DNA of 64,000 bases. Source: Frigoribacterium endophyticum. Lineage in GTDB: Bacteria > Actinomycetota > Actinomycetes > Actinomycetales > Microbacteriaceae. Shown here piece after piece: positions 7,931 through 18,082 of this stretch; within the stretch, counting starts at the first letter, position 1; every line of letters begins with the position of its first letter. The position numbers and the translations under genes were made by a program. The stretch lies in contig NZ_JAAOYV010000002.1 of NCBI RefSeq assembly GCF_011759585.1, positions 307,510 to 371,509 of the forward strand. The letters run 5' to 3'. The notes under the pieces were generated by a model. The model saw only the letters and a list, made by a program, of their open reading frames with translations. It searched no databases and was not told the DNA's origin.

Positions 7931-9037
7931 CTACCTCCCGGTGTGAGCGGTGATGTTCTTCGTGAGCGACAGGAAGCCGAAGACGAAGCCGGATCCCCAG
8001 CCGAAGTGGATGGAGGGCAAGACTACGAGAAACCACAGCCGCGTGCGGAGGCTCTCGCCCCGCGCGGCGAGCACGGCCGCCGCGACCACGAAGAGCAGGT
8101 ACGCCCCCGGCGCCGCGAAGCCGAGCAGCGCCCAGGCCCACGGGCTGCCCACGGCCGCGCCGACGACCCCGACGAGGCCCACGAGGAGGCCGGCTCCCGC
8201 GCCGACGACCATCGCCGGCGGCACGAGGTAGCGCAGCGTGTTCGCCTTCGGGAACCGCCGGGCGAGCTCGCCCCGCCAGAGCCCGGTCGCGACGAACTGC
8301 CGGACGAGCTTGTGGAGGCTCGGCCGGGGCCGGTAGGTCACCACGAGCTCCGGCGTGAACCAGACCGTGCCCCCGGTCGCCCGCAGCCGTCGGTTGAGCT
8401 CCCAGTCCTGGCCGCGCTTGACGCCCTCGTCGAAGAGGCCCACCTCGAGCAGGCGGGAGCGCACGAAGACGCCGAGGTAGGCGGTCTCGGCGGGCCCCTC
8501 CGCGCCTCCGACGTGGTGGGGAGTGCCCCCGAGGCCGACGCGGCTGCCGTACGCGCGCGCCACCGCCCGCTCGAAGGGGGTGCGCCCCTCGGCGAGCATG
8601 ATGCCGCCCACGTTGTCGGCCCCGCTCCGCTGCAGGGCCGCGACGGCGAGCCGCGTGTACTCGGGGGGCAGGACGGAGTGCGCGTCGACGCGGACGGTGA
8701 CGGGGTGCACCGAGGCCCGGATGGCGACGTTGAGGCCGGCCGGCGTCGAGCCGACCGGGTTGGGGATGCTCCGGATGCGCGGGTCGGCCGCCGACATCTC
8801 GGCGACGACCTCGTCCGTCCTGTCCACGCTCGGCCCGAGGGCGAGCAGCACCTCGAAGGGGCCCTGGTAGTCCTGCGCGACGAGGCTCTCGACGGCGGCC
8901 CGGATCTCCGCCTCCTCGTTGAGGACGGGCATGACGTACGAGACACCGGGGAGGGGCGTGTCGGGCAGTGCCATGGTGTCGGGCCTCGGGCTCACGGCGC
9001 TGGGCGCACGGTCGGGGACGGGGGATGCCGCCGGCAT
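7931..9037 (-). CDS. GT2 glycosyltransferase with C-terminal membrane segments (ExoA-like)
   Basis: A 368-residue protein. The GT2 domain spans about residues 28-260, with GVSYVMPVLNEEAEIRAAVESL, the metal site RVDAHSVLP (DxH in place of DxD, as in ExoA-type enzymes) and the acceptor motif GQDWELNRRLR. Three hydrophobic segments follow at about residues 275-360. ExoA relatives add sugars to undecaprenyl-pyrophosphate-linked oligosaccharides at the inner face of the membrane. An in-frame ATG at 8974 (MALPDTPLPG) is an alternative start that drops a proline-rich leader. It is first in the minus-strand run 9037 to 4886. Confidence 0.82.
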   Translation of the reverse strand: MPAASPVPDRAPSAVSPRPDTMALPDTPLPGVSYVMPVLNEEAEIRAAVESLVAQDYQGPFEVLLALGPSVDRTDEVVAEMSAADPRIRSIPNPVGSTPAGLNVAIRASVHPVTVRVDAHSVLPPEYTRLAVAALQRSGADNVGGIMLAEGRTPFERAVARAYGSRVGLGGTPHHVGGAEGPAETAYLGVFVRSRLLEVGLFDEGVKRGQDWELNRRLRATGGTVWFTPELVVTYRPRPSLHKLVRQFVATGLWRGELARRFPKANTLRYLVPPAMVVGAGAGLLVGLVGVVGAAVGSPWAWALLGFAAPGAYLLFVVAAAVLAARGESLRTRLWFLVVLPSIHFGWGSGFVFGFLSLTKNITAHTGR

Positions 9038-9129
9038 CCCCGCGAGCCTACCAACAGGCGAGGGCGGGACCGGGGATCCCCCGGGCCCGCCCTCGTGGCG
9101 CGCTGTCGCGGCCTGCGCCGCGCTCGGCC

Positions 9130-10920
<1,791 letters not shown>

Positions 10921-11098
10921 GGTCGCGGTGCTCCTTCCAAGCTCCGCCAGCCTGGCCCCTCTGCCTGTGGGGAACATATGGCGAGCCTGAGCGGGTCCTG
11001 CGGCCACGGCATGCGCCCGCCGAGCGTCAGGTCCGTGCCCGTCACGGGACGACGCCGGGCTGGCCGGTGGGCCGGGCGGCGGCTACGGTGTCGGGACC

Positions 11099-12298
11099 AT
11101 GACTGCACCAGCCCCCTGGCAGCGCGTCGCCCGAGGCGCCCGGCTGCTCGACGACGACGGCCGACTCGCCACCACGATCTTCGCCGAGATGTCCTTCCTG
11201 GCCGCCGCGACGGGGGCGATCAACCTCGGGCAGGGATTCCCCGACGAGGACGGTCCGCGCGAGGTGCTCGACGCCGCGCACGCGGCCCTCGACGCCGGCC
11301 TGAACCAGTACCCGCCCGGCCGCGGCGTGCCCGTGCTGCTCGAGGCGGTCGCGGCGCACCAGGCGCGGTTCTACGGCCTGCAGCTCGACCCCTCGCGCGA
11401 GGTCCTCGTGACGGCCGGCGCCACGGAAGCACTGGCCGCGACCCTGCTCGCCCTCGTCGACGAGGGCGACGAGGTGCTCACCCTCGAGCCCTTCTACGAC
11501 GCCTACGGCGCCGTCATCGGCCTCACGAAGGCGACCCACCGGACGGTCCCGCTCCGGGGCGCGGACTTCCGCGTCGACCACGACGAGCTCCGGGCCGCCT
11601 TCTCCGACGCCACAGCGGTCGTCCTCGTGAACGACCCGCACAACCCCACGGGCAGCGTGCTCGACGACGAGACCCGTCAGCTGCTCGTCGACCTGGCGAT
11701 CCGCCACGACGCCGTGGTCGTCACCGACGAGGTCTACGAGCACATGCTCTTCGACGGCCGTCGTCACGTGCCGATCGCGACGCTGCCGGGCGCCGCCGAC
11801 CGCACGGTCACCATCTCCAGCGCGGGCAAGACGTTCAGCGTCACGGGCTGGAAGATCGGCTGGGCGACCGGGCCCGCCGAGCTGCTGACGCGCATCCTCA
11901 CCGTCAAGCAGTACCTCACCTACGTCAACGGGTCGGTCTTCCAGCCGGCCGTCGCGGTCGGCCTCGGCCTGCCCGACTCCTACTTCGCGGGCCTCGCCGA
12001 CAGCCTGCAGCGACGCCGCGACCTCCTCACGGAGGGGCTGACGGCCGCCGGCTTCGGGGTGTCGCCCTCGAGCGGCTCGTACTTCGTGGTGGCCGACTCC
12101 CGCCCGCTCGGCTTCGACGACGCGGCGCAGCTCGCCCGTCGGCTGCCCGAGCTCGCCGGGGTCGTCGCCGTGCCCGTGAGCGCCTTCTGCGGGCCGGAGC
12201 TCGCCCGCGAGCACTCGTCGCTGCTGCGGTTCGCCTTCTGCAAGACGACCGCGGTGCTGGAGCGTGCCGGCGACCAGCTCGCCCGCCTGCGGACCTAG
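11099..12298 (+). CDS. Class I/II PLP-dependent aminotransferase
   Basis: A 399-residue fold-type I aminotransferase. INLGQGFPDEDGP at about residues 40-52 and NDPHNPTGSVL at about 180 contact substrate and PLP. The Schiff-base Lys is in SSAGKTFSVTGWKIGW near residue 243, and RFAF near the C-terminus supplies the carboxylate-binding Arg. The pattern is that of the MalY/YbdL/kynurenine-glutamine transaminase group rather than classical AspC. Such enzymes transaminate methionine, glutamine, kynurenine or N-succinyl-LL-diaminopimelate. A separate dapC lies at 51185, so a dap role is not required here. It converges on the glycerate kinase gene and shares a CTAG with its stop. Confidence 0.85.
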   Translation: MTAPAPWQRVARGARLLDDDGRLATTIFAEMSFLAAATGAINLGQGFPDEDGPREVLDAAHAALDAGLNQYPPGRGVPVLLEAVAAHQARFYGLQLDPSREVLVTAGATEALAATLLALVDEGDEVLTLEPFYDAYGAVIGLTKATHRTVPLRGADFRVDHDELRAAFSDATAVVLVNDPHNPTGSVLDDETRQLLVDLAIRHDAVVVTDEVYEHMLFDGRRHVPIATLPGAADRTVTISSAGKTFSVTGWKIGWATGPAELLTRILTVKQYLTYVNGSVFQPAVAVGLGLPDSYFAGLADSLQRRRDLLTEGLTAAGFGVSPSSGSYFVVADSRPLGFDDAAQLARRLPELAGVVAVPVSAFCGPELAREHSSLLRFAFCKTTAVLERAGDQLARLRT

Positions 12299-13425
12299 TC
12301 GACCTGGGCGCTCGCGTCTCCCTCGCGGAGGGCGGTCTCCCGGCGCGCGAGCTCGCGACCGGCCTCGCGCAGCCACGGCTCCGGCCGGGCGGACGACTCG
12401 GCTGCTCCGCCGGCGAGCTCGCCCAGCTCCACGACGACGTCGAAGGAACCGGTCCCCGCGGCCACGGACCCCGCGACGAGGGCGGTGCGCACCCCGGCCC
12501 GGGCGGCCTCCGAGCAGACCCAGGAGACGACCTTGCCCTCGGCGGTCTGGGCGTCGTACCGGCCCTCCCCCGTGACGACCACGTCCGCCGTCTCGACGAA
12601 GGAGCGGGCGTCGACGGTCTCGGCGACCGCCTCGGCACCGGACTCGAGCACCGCGCCCCAGAGCAGCAGGCCGAAGGCCGTGCCCCCGGCCGCCCCCGCC
12701 CCCGGGGTGGCGGGGTCGACGTCGACGAGCGACGCGAACGAGGCCAGCGCCGCCTCGAGCGCGAGCACGTCGTCGGGGCCTGCGCCCTTCTGCGGCCCGA
12801 AGACGGCAGCCGACCCCCTCGGGCCGAGGAGCGGGCTACGGACGTCGGTCAGGCCGACCACGCCGTCGACCGGCAGGGCGCGGAGCCCGCTGAGGTCGAG
12901 CCGTGACGCCGCGGCGAGGCCGTGGGAGCCGTCGACGACGGGCTCCCCCAGCGAGTCGAGGAGGCGCGCGCCGAGCTCGGTCAGCATCCCCGCGCCGCCG
13001 TCGGTGGAGGCGCTGCCGCCCAGCGCGACGAGCACACGTCGCGCCCCGGCGTCGAGGGCGGCAGCGACGACTCGACCCAGCCCGCGGGTGTGGGCGTCGT
13101 ACGGCTGCGGACGCGTCAGCAGGCCGAGCCCGCTCGCCGCGGCGAGCTCCACCACGGCCACGGCCCCCGGCAGGAGCAGCCAGGGCGCCGTGACGGGCCG
13201 CCCGTCGGGCCCGGGGACGGAGAGCTCGTGCCGCACCGCACCCGGCACGGCCGACTCGAACGCGTCGAGGGTGCCCTCGCCCCCGTCGGCGAGGGGCAGG
13301 AGGCGCACGACGTCGTCGGGGCGGACCTCCCGCCAGCCCGCCGCCAGGGCGGCGGCGGCGGGGGCCGCAGCGATCGTGCCCTTGAACGAATCCGGGGCGA
13401 CGACGACGGAGAGGGGCGACTGCAT
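12295..13425 (-). CDS. Glycerate kinase
   Basis: A 376-residue GarK/GlxK-type glycerate kinase that phosphorylates D-glycerate with ATP. The N-terminal signature VVVAPDSFKGTIAA and the LPLADGGEGTLDAF loop are diagnostic. Further conserved regions are ALGGSASTDGGAGML and VVVTGEGRYDAQTAEGK. Length matches the family (about 370-380). The ATG at 13425 (MQSPLSVVVAP) begins just before the family's first strand; the longer in-frame extension is Ala-rich and unlikely. The stop at 12295 shares bases with the stop of the convergent aminotransferase gene. A terminator-like hairpin lies upstream, so it has its own promoter, but I see no clear -10. Confidence 0.92.
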   Translation of the reverse strand: MQSPLSVVVAPDSFKGTIAAAPAAAALAAGWREVRPDDVVRLLPLADGGEGTLDAFESAVPGAVRHELSVPGPDGRPVTAPWLLLPGAVAVVELAAASGLGLLTRPQPYDAHTRGLGRVVAAALDAGARRVLVALGGSASTDGGAGMLTELGARLLDSLGEPVVDGSHGLAAASRLDLSGLRALPVDGVVGLTDVRSPLLGPRGSAAVFGPQKGAGPDDVLALEAALASFASLVDVDPATPGAGAAGGTAFGLLLWGAVLESGAEAVAETVDARSFVETADVVVTGEGRYDAQTAEGKVVSWVCSEAARAGVRTALVAGSVAAGTGSFDVVVELGELAGGAAESSARPEPWLREAGRELARRETALREGDASAQVD

Positions 13426-13557
13426 GTCCACACAGTGGCACGTCCCGGCGCGCCCGGCGAGGGCGGACCCGGCCCGCGCGGCGGCGGGGACGACGGCGAG
13501 GGCCACGAGACCTGCCCGGCGGACCGCCGGCCGGCCGCATCTCGCGGGCCGGGAACG

Positions 13558-13591
13558 ACGAAAGCCCTGGTCAGGAGACCAGGGCTTTCGT
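13558..13591 (-). terminator. Hairpin terminator downstream of tRNA-fMet
   Basis: A perfect 15-bp stem (13558-13572 with 13577-13591) around a 4-nt AGGA loop. It lies just 3' of the tRNA on the minus strand. There is no long T tract, as is common in GC-rich actinobacteria. Confidence 0.75.
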
Positions 13592-13608
13592 GTGTGTCGC
13601 GTTCTCTG

Positions 13609-13682
13609 TTGCGGGGGCAGGATTTGAACCTACGACCTCTGGGTTATGAGCCCAGCGAGCTACCGAACTGCTCCACCCCGCG
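13609..13682 (-). tRNA. Initiator tRNA-fMet (CAT anticodon)
   Basis: A full 74-nt cloverleaf on the minus strand. The acceptor stem is 7 bp with a C1 x A72 mismatch, and the D stem is GAGC/GCTC. The anticodon stem ends in three G-C pairs around loop CTCATAA (anticodon CAT), and the T loop is TTCAAAT. The C1-A72 mismatch and the GGG/CCC anticodon stem are hallmarks of the initiator tRNA, so this is not elongator Met or Ile2. CCA is not encoded. Confidence 0.95.
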
Positions 13683-13760
13683 GCACAAGAAGAAACATTA
13701 CCAGGCGATCTGCGACCTGTCCAATCGGCACGGCCGCCGACCTCGGGTCGGCGCCCGAGA

Positions 13761-13806
13761 GACGACCGACCGCCCCTCGACCGGGGTCGAGGGGCGGTCG
13801 GTCGTC
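13761..13806 (-). terminator. Strong hairpin terminator of the UPF0182 gene
   Basis: A perfect inverted repeat of 22-nt arms (13761-13782 and 13785-13806) with almost no loop, just downstream of the stop at 13826 on the minus strand. It could also act on plus-strand transcripts. Confidence 0.8.
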
Positions 13807-13825
13807 ACCGGTGCAGTGGCCGGCG

Positions 13826-16771
13826 CTACTGGCCGGCGGTCGCGGACTCGCTCGCGGTCACCGCGGCCTCGAGGGCGGTCTGGAGGCGCTCGTCGGCCTC
13901 GGCCGCGGCCACCAGGTCGTTCGACTGGTACGCCGCGCTGCGGTCCTCGAGGGCCGACTGCGCATCCGCCAGGGCCTGGTCGAGCTGCGAGTTGCCGGTC
14001 GCGCCCGTGTCGGCGCCGGCACCCGTGTCGGGGGCGTCGTCCGTGCCCGCGTCACCGGTGTCGCCCGTGCTCGTGTCGCCTTCCGGCACTCCCTCGTCGC
14101 CCGCCTGGGCACCCGAGTTGCCGCCGAAGAGCGAGTCGAGCGCTCCGTTGAGGGTGTCCTCGAAGGCGATCTTCTCGCCGAACGAGACGAGCACCTTCTG
14201 CAGCACGGGGTACGACGTCTCGCTGTTCGACTTCACGTAGATCGGCTGCACGTACAGCAGGCCGCCTCCCACCGGCAGCGTGAGCAGGTTGCCCCGCACG
14301 ACGCTGGTGTCGCCGCGGGTGAGCAGCGCGAGCTGGTTCGCCACGGCCGTGTCGGTGTTGAAGTTGTTCTGCACCTGGCCCGGGCCGGGGACGGTGTCCG
14401 TCTTGGGCAGGGTCAGCAGCGAGAGCTTCCCGTAGTCGGGCGAGATCTCACCGGGCGTCGTGCCCGCGTCGGCGTTCGCAGCCAGGTACCCGGTCAGCAC
14501 GTTCCGCGCGTTCTCCCCCGACTGCTGGGGGATGTACGTCGAGTAGATCGAGAACGCCGGGTCCTGGTCGGGCAGCTGCAGGGTCAGGTAGTACGGCGGC
14601 TGCAGCGGCGGGTTGGCCGTGTTGCTCGTCGGCTCGTTCGGCGTCACCCACGCGTCGTCGCTCGAGTAGAACGAGTCGGCGTCGGTCACGTGGTAGGTGC
14701 CGAGGATGGCGCGCTGCACCTTGAACATGTCCTGCGGGTAGCGGACGTGCTGCATGAGGTCGACGGACATGTCGCTCAGCGGCTTCGTCGTGGAGGGGAA
14801 GATCTTCTGCCACGTCTTGAGGATCGGGTCCTCTGTGTCCCACGCGAAGAGGTCGACCGACCCGTCGTAGGCGTCCACGGTCGCCTTGACCGAGTTGCGG
14901 ATGTAGTTGATCTCGTTCGACGCGTAGACCGGTCGCTCGGTGTAGGTGTCGGCGATCGCGTCCGACAGGGCCTGCGGCTTCGAGTACGGGTACTCCGGGG
15001 TCGTCGTGTAGGCGTCGACGATCCACTTCACCCGTCCGTCGACGACGGCCGGGTACGGCGCGCTGTCGATGGTGAGGTAGGGAGCGACCTTCTGCACGCG
15101 CTGGGCCGGGTCGCGGTCGTAGAGGATCTGCGACTGGTCGTTGACCGCGTCGGAGAGGAACACCTGCTCCGACTGGAACTTGATCGCGTAGATCAGTTTC
15201 TTGAACGCACTGTCGAGCTTCGGCCCGCCGTCGCCCTCGAAGGTCGTGGTCTGGTTCGTGCCGTTGTCGTTCGCGCCCGAGGGGTAGTCGAGCTCGATGT
15301 CGTCGCCGCCGTCGCCGCCGACGATCGAGTAGTCGGGCGACTCCTGGCCGAAGTAGATGCGCGGCTCGTAGGTGTCCGAGTCGCCGAGGGCGCCCGTCAC
15401 CGGGATGCCCGACTCGAGGAAGACGGGCTGGCCGTCGGCCGAGCGCTGGTTGCCGTAGGCCGCCACGACGCCGTAGCCGTGCGTGTAGACGAACGTCGTG
15501 TTGTACGGGGTCGCCGAGTTGCCGAGCTGGTCCGTGTTGAGCTCGCGCACCGCGATGACGGTGTCCTGCTGCTGGCCGTCGATCGTGTAGCGGTCGACGG
15601 AGAGCTGCTCGGGGAAGCTGTAGTACTGGCGGTACTGCTGCAGCTGGGCGAAGGCGTCGGTGACGAGCGCCGGGTCGATGATGCGGATGTTCGCGGTCGT
15701 GACCGCGTCGCCGGCGAGCGCGCCCGCCTCGGCGTCGCTCTGCGCGTCGTAGGACTGCTCCTCGACGTCGGCCACCCCGTACGCCTCCCGGGTGGCGTCG
15801 ATGTTCCGCTCGATGTAGGTCGACTCGACCGTCCGCTCGCTCGGCTCGACCTGGAACCGCTGGACGATCCAGGGGTAGATGCCGCCGACGATGATGCTGA
15901 TGATGATCAGCGCGGCAGTGCCGATGACGGAGAGCCGCCACTTGCCCACGACCGCGGTGACGATGAAGAGGATCGCCACGACCGCCGCGGCCAGCGCGAG
16001 GATCTGCTTGCCGGGGATGCCCGCGGCGACGTCGGTGTAGGTGGCGCCGGTGACGAGCTTGTTCGTGCCGTCGGTGAGCGTCGCGTACTGGTCGAGCCAC
16101 AGGCTGAGGCCCTGGAGGGCCAGGTAGAGCGCGGCGGTGACGGCCAGCTGGATGCGCGCCACGCGGGAGATGCGCACGTCACGGCCCGAGAAGCGCAGCG
16201 CCCCGTAGAGGTAGCTCGTGGCCAGGGCCGCCAGGCCCGCGATGAGGACGACGGCCGACGCGAAGCCGACGGCGCCCTGGTAGAAGGGCAGCTCGAAGAC
16301 GTAGAAGCCCACGTCGAGGCCGAACTGCGGGTCGGTCTCGCCGAAGGAGGTGCGGTTCAGCCACTGCAGGGTGACCTGCCAGCGCGTCGAGGTCGCGATG
16401 CCCGCGAACAGCCCGAGCACGATCGGCACGCCGAGCACCACGACGCGGCGGAGGGGCTCGATGACCTGCTGGTAGCGGTCGAGCTGCGAGTTGAGCTTCG
16501 CGTAGACGGGGCGGAACCGGAACGCCACGTCGATGCTGACCCAGACCGGGACGGCCATGGCGACGAAGCCCACGAGGAACATCACCGCGCCCGCGATCCA
16601 CTGCGTCGTCAGCACGTTCGCGAACCCGAGCTGGTCGTACCAGAGGTAGTCCGTCAGCAGCGACGAGAAGATGAAGAACGCGATGACGAGGGCGGCGAGG
16701 ATCGCCACCGTCACGAGGACCGGCGCTCGGGGCGAACGTCGCGGGGTGCGCGACGATGCAGGTGACGTCAA
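13826..16771 (-). CDS. UPF0182 family large membrane protein
   Basis: A 981-residue protein with about seven hydrophobic segments in the first 310 residues (for example VTVAILAALVIAFFIFSSLL and AGAVMFLVGFVAMAVPVWV). A large extracytoplasmic domain with many Tyr/Asp/Asn residues follows, then an acidic Thr/Asp/Gly-rich linker at about 895-935 and a charged C-terminus. This architecture is that of the conserved actinobacterial UPF0182 family, whose function is not established. The start is TTG at 16771, chosen because AGGAG (16779-16783) lies seven bases upstream and no ATG or GTG fits before the first membrane segment. Confidence 0.92.
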   Translation of the reverse strand: MTSPASSRTPRRSPRAPVLVTVAILAALVIAFFIFSSLLTDYLWYDQLGFANVLTTQWIAGAVMFLVGFVAMAVPVWVSIDVAFRFRPVYAKLNSQLDRYQQVIEPLRRVVVLGVPIVLGLFAGIATSTRWQVTLQWLNRTSFGETDPQFGLDVGFYVFELPFYQGAVGFASAVVLIAGLAALATSYLYGALRFSGRDVRISRVARIQLAVTAALYLALQGLSLWLDQYATLTDGTNKLVTGATYTDVAAGIPGKQILALAAAVVAILFIVTAVVGKWRLSVIGTAALIIISIIVGGIYPWIVQRFQVEPSERTVESTYIERNIDATREAYGVADVEEQSYDAQSDAEAGALAGDAVTTANIRIIDPALVTDAFAQLQQYRQYYSFPEQLSVDRYTIDGQQQDTVIAVRELNTDQLGNSATPYNTTFVYTHGYGVVAAYGNQRSADGQPVFLESGIPVTGALGDSDTYEPRIYFGQESPDYSIVGGDGGDDIELDYPSGANDNGTNQTTTFEGDGGPKLDSAFKKLIYAIKFQSEQVFLSDAVNDQSQILYDRDPAQRVQKVAPYLTIDSAPYPAVVDGRVKWIVDAYTTTPEYPYSKPQALSDAIADTYTERPVYASNEINYIRNSVKATVDAYDGSVDLFAWDTEDPILKTWQKIFPSTTKPLSDMSVDLMQHVRYPQDMFKVQRAILGTYHVTDADSFYSSDDAWVTPNEPTSNTANPPLQPPYYLTLQLPDQDPAFSIYSTYIPQQSGENARNVLTGYLAANADAGTTPGEISPDYGKLSLLTLPKTDTVPGPGQVQNNFNTDTAVANQLALLTRGDTSVVRGNLLTLPVGGGLLYVQPIYVKSNSETSYPVLQKVLVSFGEKIAFEDTLNGALDSLFGGNSGAQAGDEGVPEGDTSTGDTGDAGTDDAPDTGAGADTGATGNSQLDQALADAQSALEDRSAAYQSNDLVAAAEADERLQTALEAAVTASESATAGQ

Positions 16772-16873
16772 GAGGGTGCTCCTGGCTCAGGGGACGTGGA
16801 CGGCCATCCTACGTGTCGAGCCTGACCGTTCCACCGTGCCCGCGCCTCCTCGCAGGGAGCTGTGCAGGGGCCC

Positions 16874-17977
16874 TCAGCCGGCCGTGCAGGTGGGCAGCGA
16901 GGCGGTGTCTCCGCCGTCGGCCACGGTCTCGAGCGCCGTCACGGCGTCGTCGAGGGTGGCGACCGCGTAGACGTCGAGGCCGGAGGGCACGTGGCCGACG
17001 ACCTCGTCGCAGTTGCTGGCCGGCGCGAGGAAGACCGACGCCCCCGCGTCGCGGGCGCCGTACAGCTTCTGGCGGATGCCCCCGATCGGCCCGACGGTGC
17101 CCGAGGCCGTGATGGTGCCCGTGCCCGCGACCGTCTCGCCGCCGTTGAGTTCGCCGGGCGTGGTCTTGTCGATGATCCCGAGGGCGAACATCATGCCCGC
17201 GCTCGGGCCGCCGACCTTGTCGAGACGGAGCGTCACGTCGAAGGGGAACTCGTAGTCGACGCTCACGCCGACGCCCAGGAGGGGCGTCCCCTGCACCTCC
17301 TGCGGCGTCACCTGCTCGGTCACCTGCTGCCCGTCGCGCTCGACGACGACGTCGGCGGGGCCGTCGGCCCCGTGGTCGGCGACCACGGCGCGGAGGGCGT
17401 CGACGTCGCCGTTGGTGGTGAGGTCGACGCCGTCCACGCTGACGACGACGTCGCCCTCGCGGAGCACGCCCGCCGACGGTCCGTCGTCGGAGACCTGGCT
17501 GACCGTGACGGTGCTGGGCACCTGGTACCCCTCGTGCACGAGGGCGGCCGCGACGGCGGACTTCTGGGAGTTCTGCATGTCGACGGCGTTCTGCTCGTCG
17601 ACCTGCTCGTTCGAGACGCCGGAGGGGTAGATGGCCTCGACCGGCACGACGGCCCGGCTCGGCGAGAACCAGGCCTGGACGACGTCGAGCCAGCTGGGCC
17701 GGTTCGCGACGTCGCCGCGCACGCTGACGGTCAGCAGGTCGAGCGACCCGGCCGTCGGGTAGGTCTCGGCGCCCTCGACGGTGATGAGCGGCTCGCTCTC
17801 GCCCTCGTAGTCGGCGCTGCCGAGGGTGTCGAACACGGGGCCCGGCTGCTCGATCAGGTAGGGCGAGGGGAGGAAGGTGAGCGCGAGCCCGGCGACCAGG
17901 GCGACGACCAGCAGCCACCACCCGAGGGCGGCACGGCGACGGGGCTGCTCGACGGGTCGAGCCGGGGGCGTGAACAT
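16874..17977 (-). CDS. PDZ and Lon-like (S16) membrane-anchored serine protease
   Basis: A 367-residue protein with an N-terminal membrane anchor at about 18-37 and a PDZ domain at about 155-225 (AGVLREGDVVVSVDGVDL). The C-terminal Lon-like peptidase domain has Ser259 in GGPSAGMMFALG and Lys304 in GGIRQKLYGAR, the Ser-Lys dyad of family S16. This is the YlbL-type architecture: the protease faces the outside and probably processes envelope proteins. The ATG at 17977 begins MFTPPARPVEQ; a GTG two codons upstream (17983) is equally plausible given AAAGGA seven bases before it. The gene diverges from the DUF2342 gene at 18083. Confidence 0.9.
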   Translation of the reverse strand: MFTPPARPVEQPRRRAALGWWLLVVALVAGLALTFLPSPYLIEQPGPVFDTLGSADYEGESEPLITVEGAETYPTAGSLDLLTVSVRGDVANRPSWLDVVQAWFSPSRAVVPVEAIYPSGVSNEQVDEQNAVDMQNSQKSAVAAALVHEGYQVPSTVTVSQVSDDGPSAGVLREGDVVVSVDGVDLTTNGDVDALRAVVADHGADGPADVVVERDGQQVTEQVTPQEVQGTPLLGVGVSVDYEFPFDVTLRLDKVGGPSAGMMFALGIIDKTTPGELNGGETVAGTGTITASGTVGPIGGIRQKLYGARDAGASVFLAPASNCDEVVGHVPSGLDVYAVATLDDAVTALETVADGGDTASLPTCTAG

Positions 17978-18069
17978 GGCCACGGACGGTCCTTTCGGTG
18001 TTCGCCACGGGCGCAGCGGCGGACCGGGAGGCGTCGGCCGGAACCCAGGCTGTTCCTGCGGCCAGCAGC

Positions 18070-18075
18070 TAGCGT
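18070..18075 (+). promoter_or_regulatory. -10 element (TAGCGT), leaderless type
   Basis: TAGCGT ends 7 nt before the ATG at 18083, and no Shine-Dalgarno sequence is present. Confidence 0.5.
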
Positions 18076-18082
18076 AGTCAGC

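Noticed and set aside
13646-16765. Open plus-strand frame of about 1040 codons
   Set aside because: It is antisense to the UPF0182 gene, with an Arg/Val/Gly-rich product and no domain.
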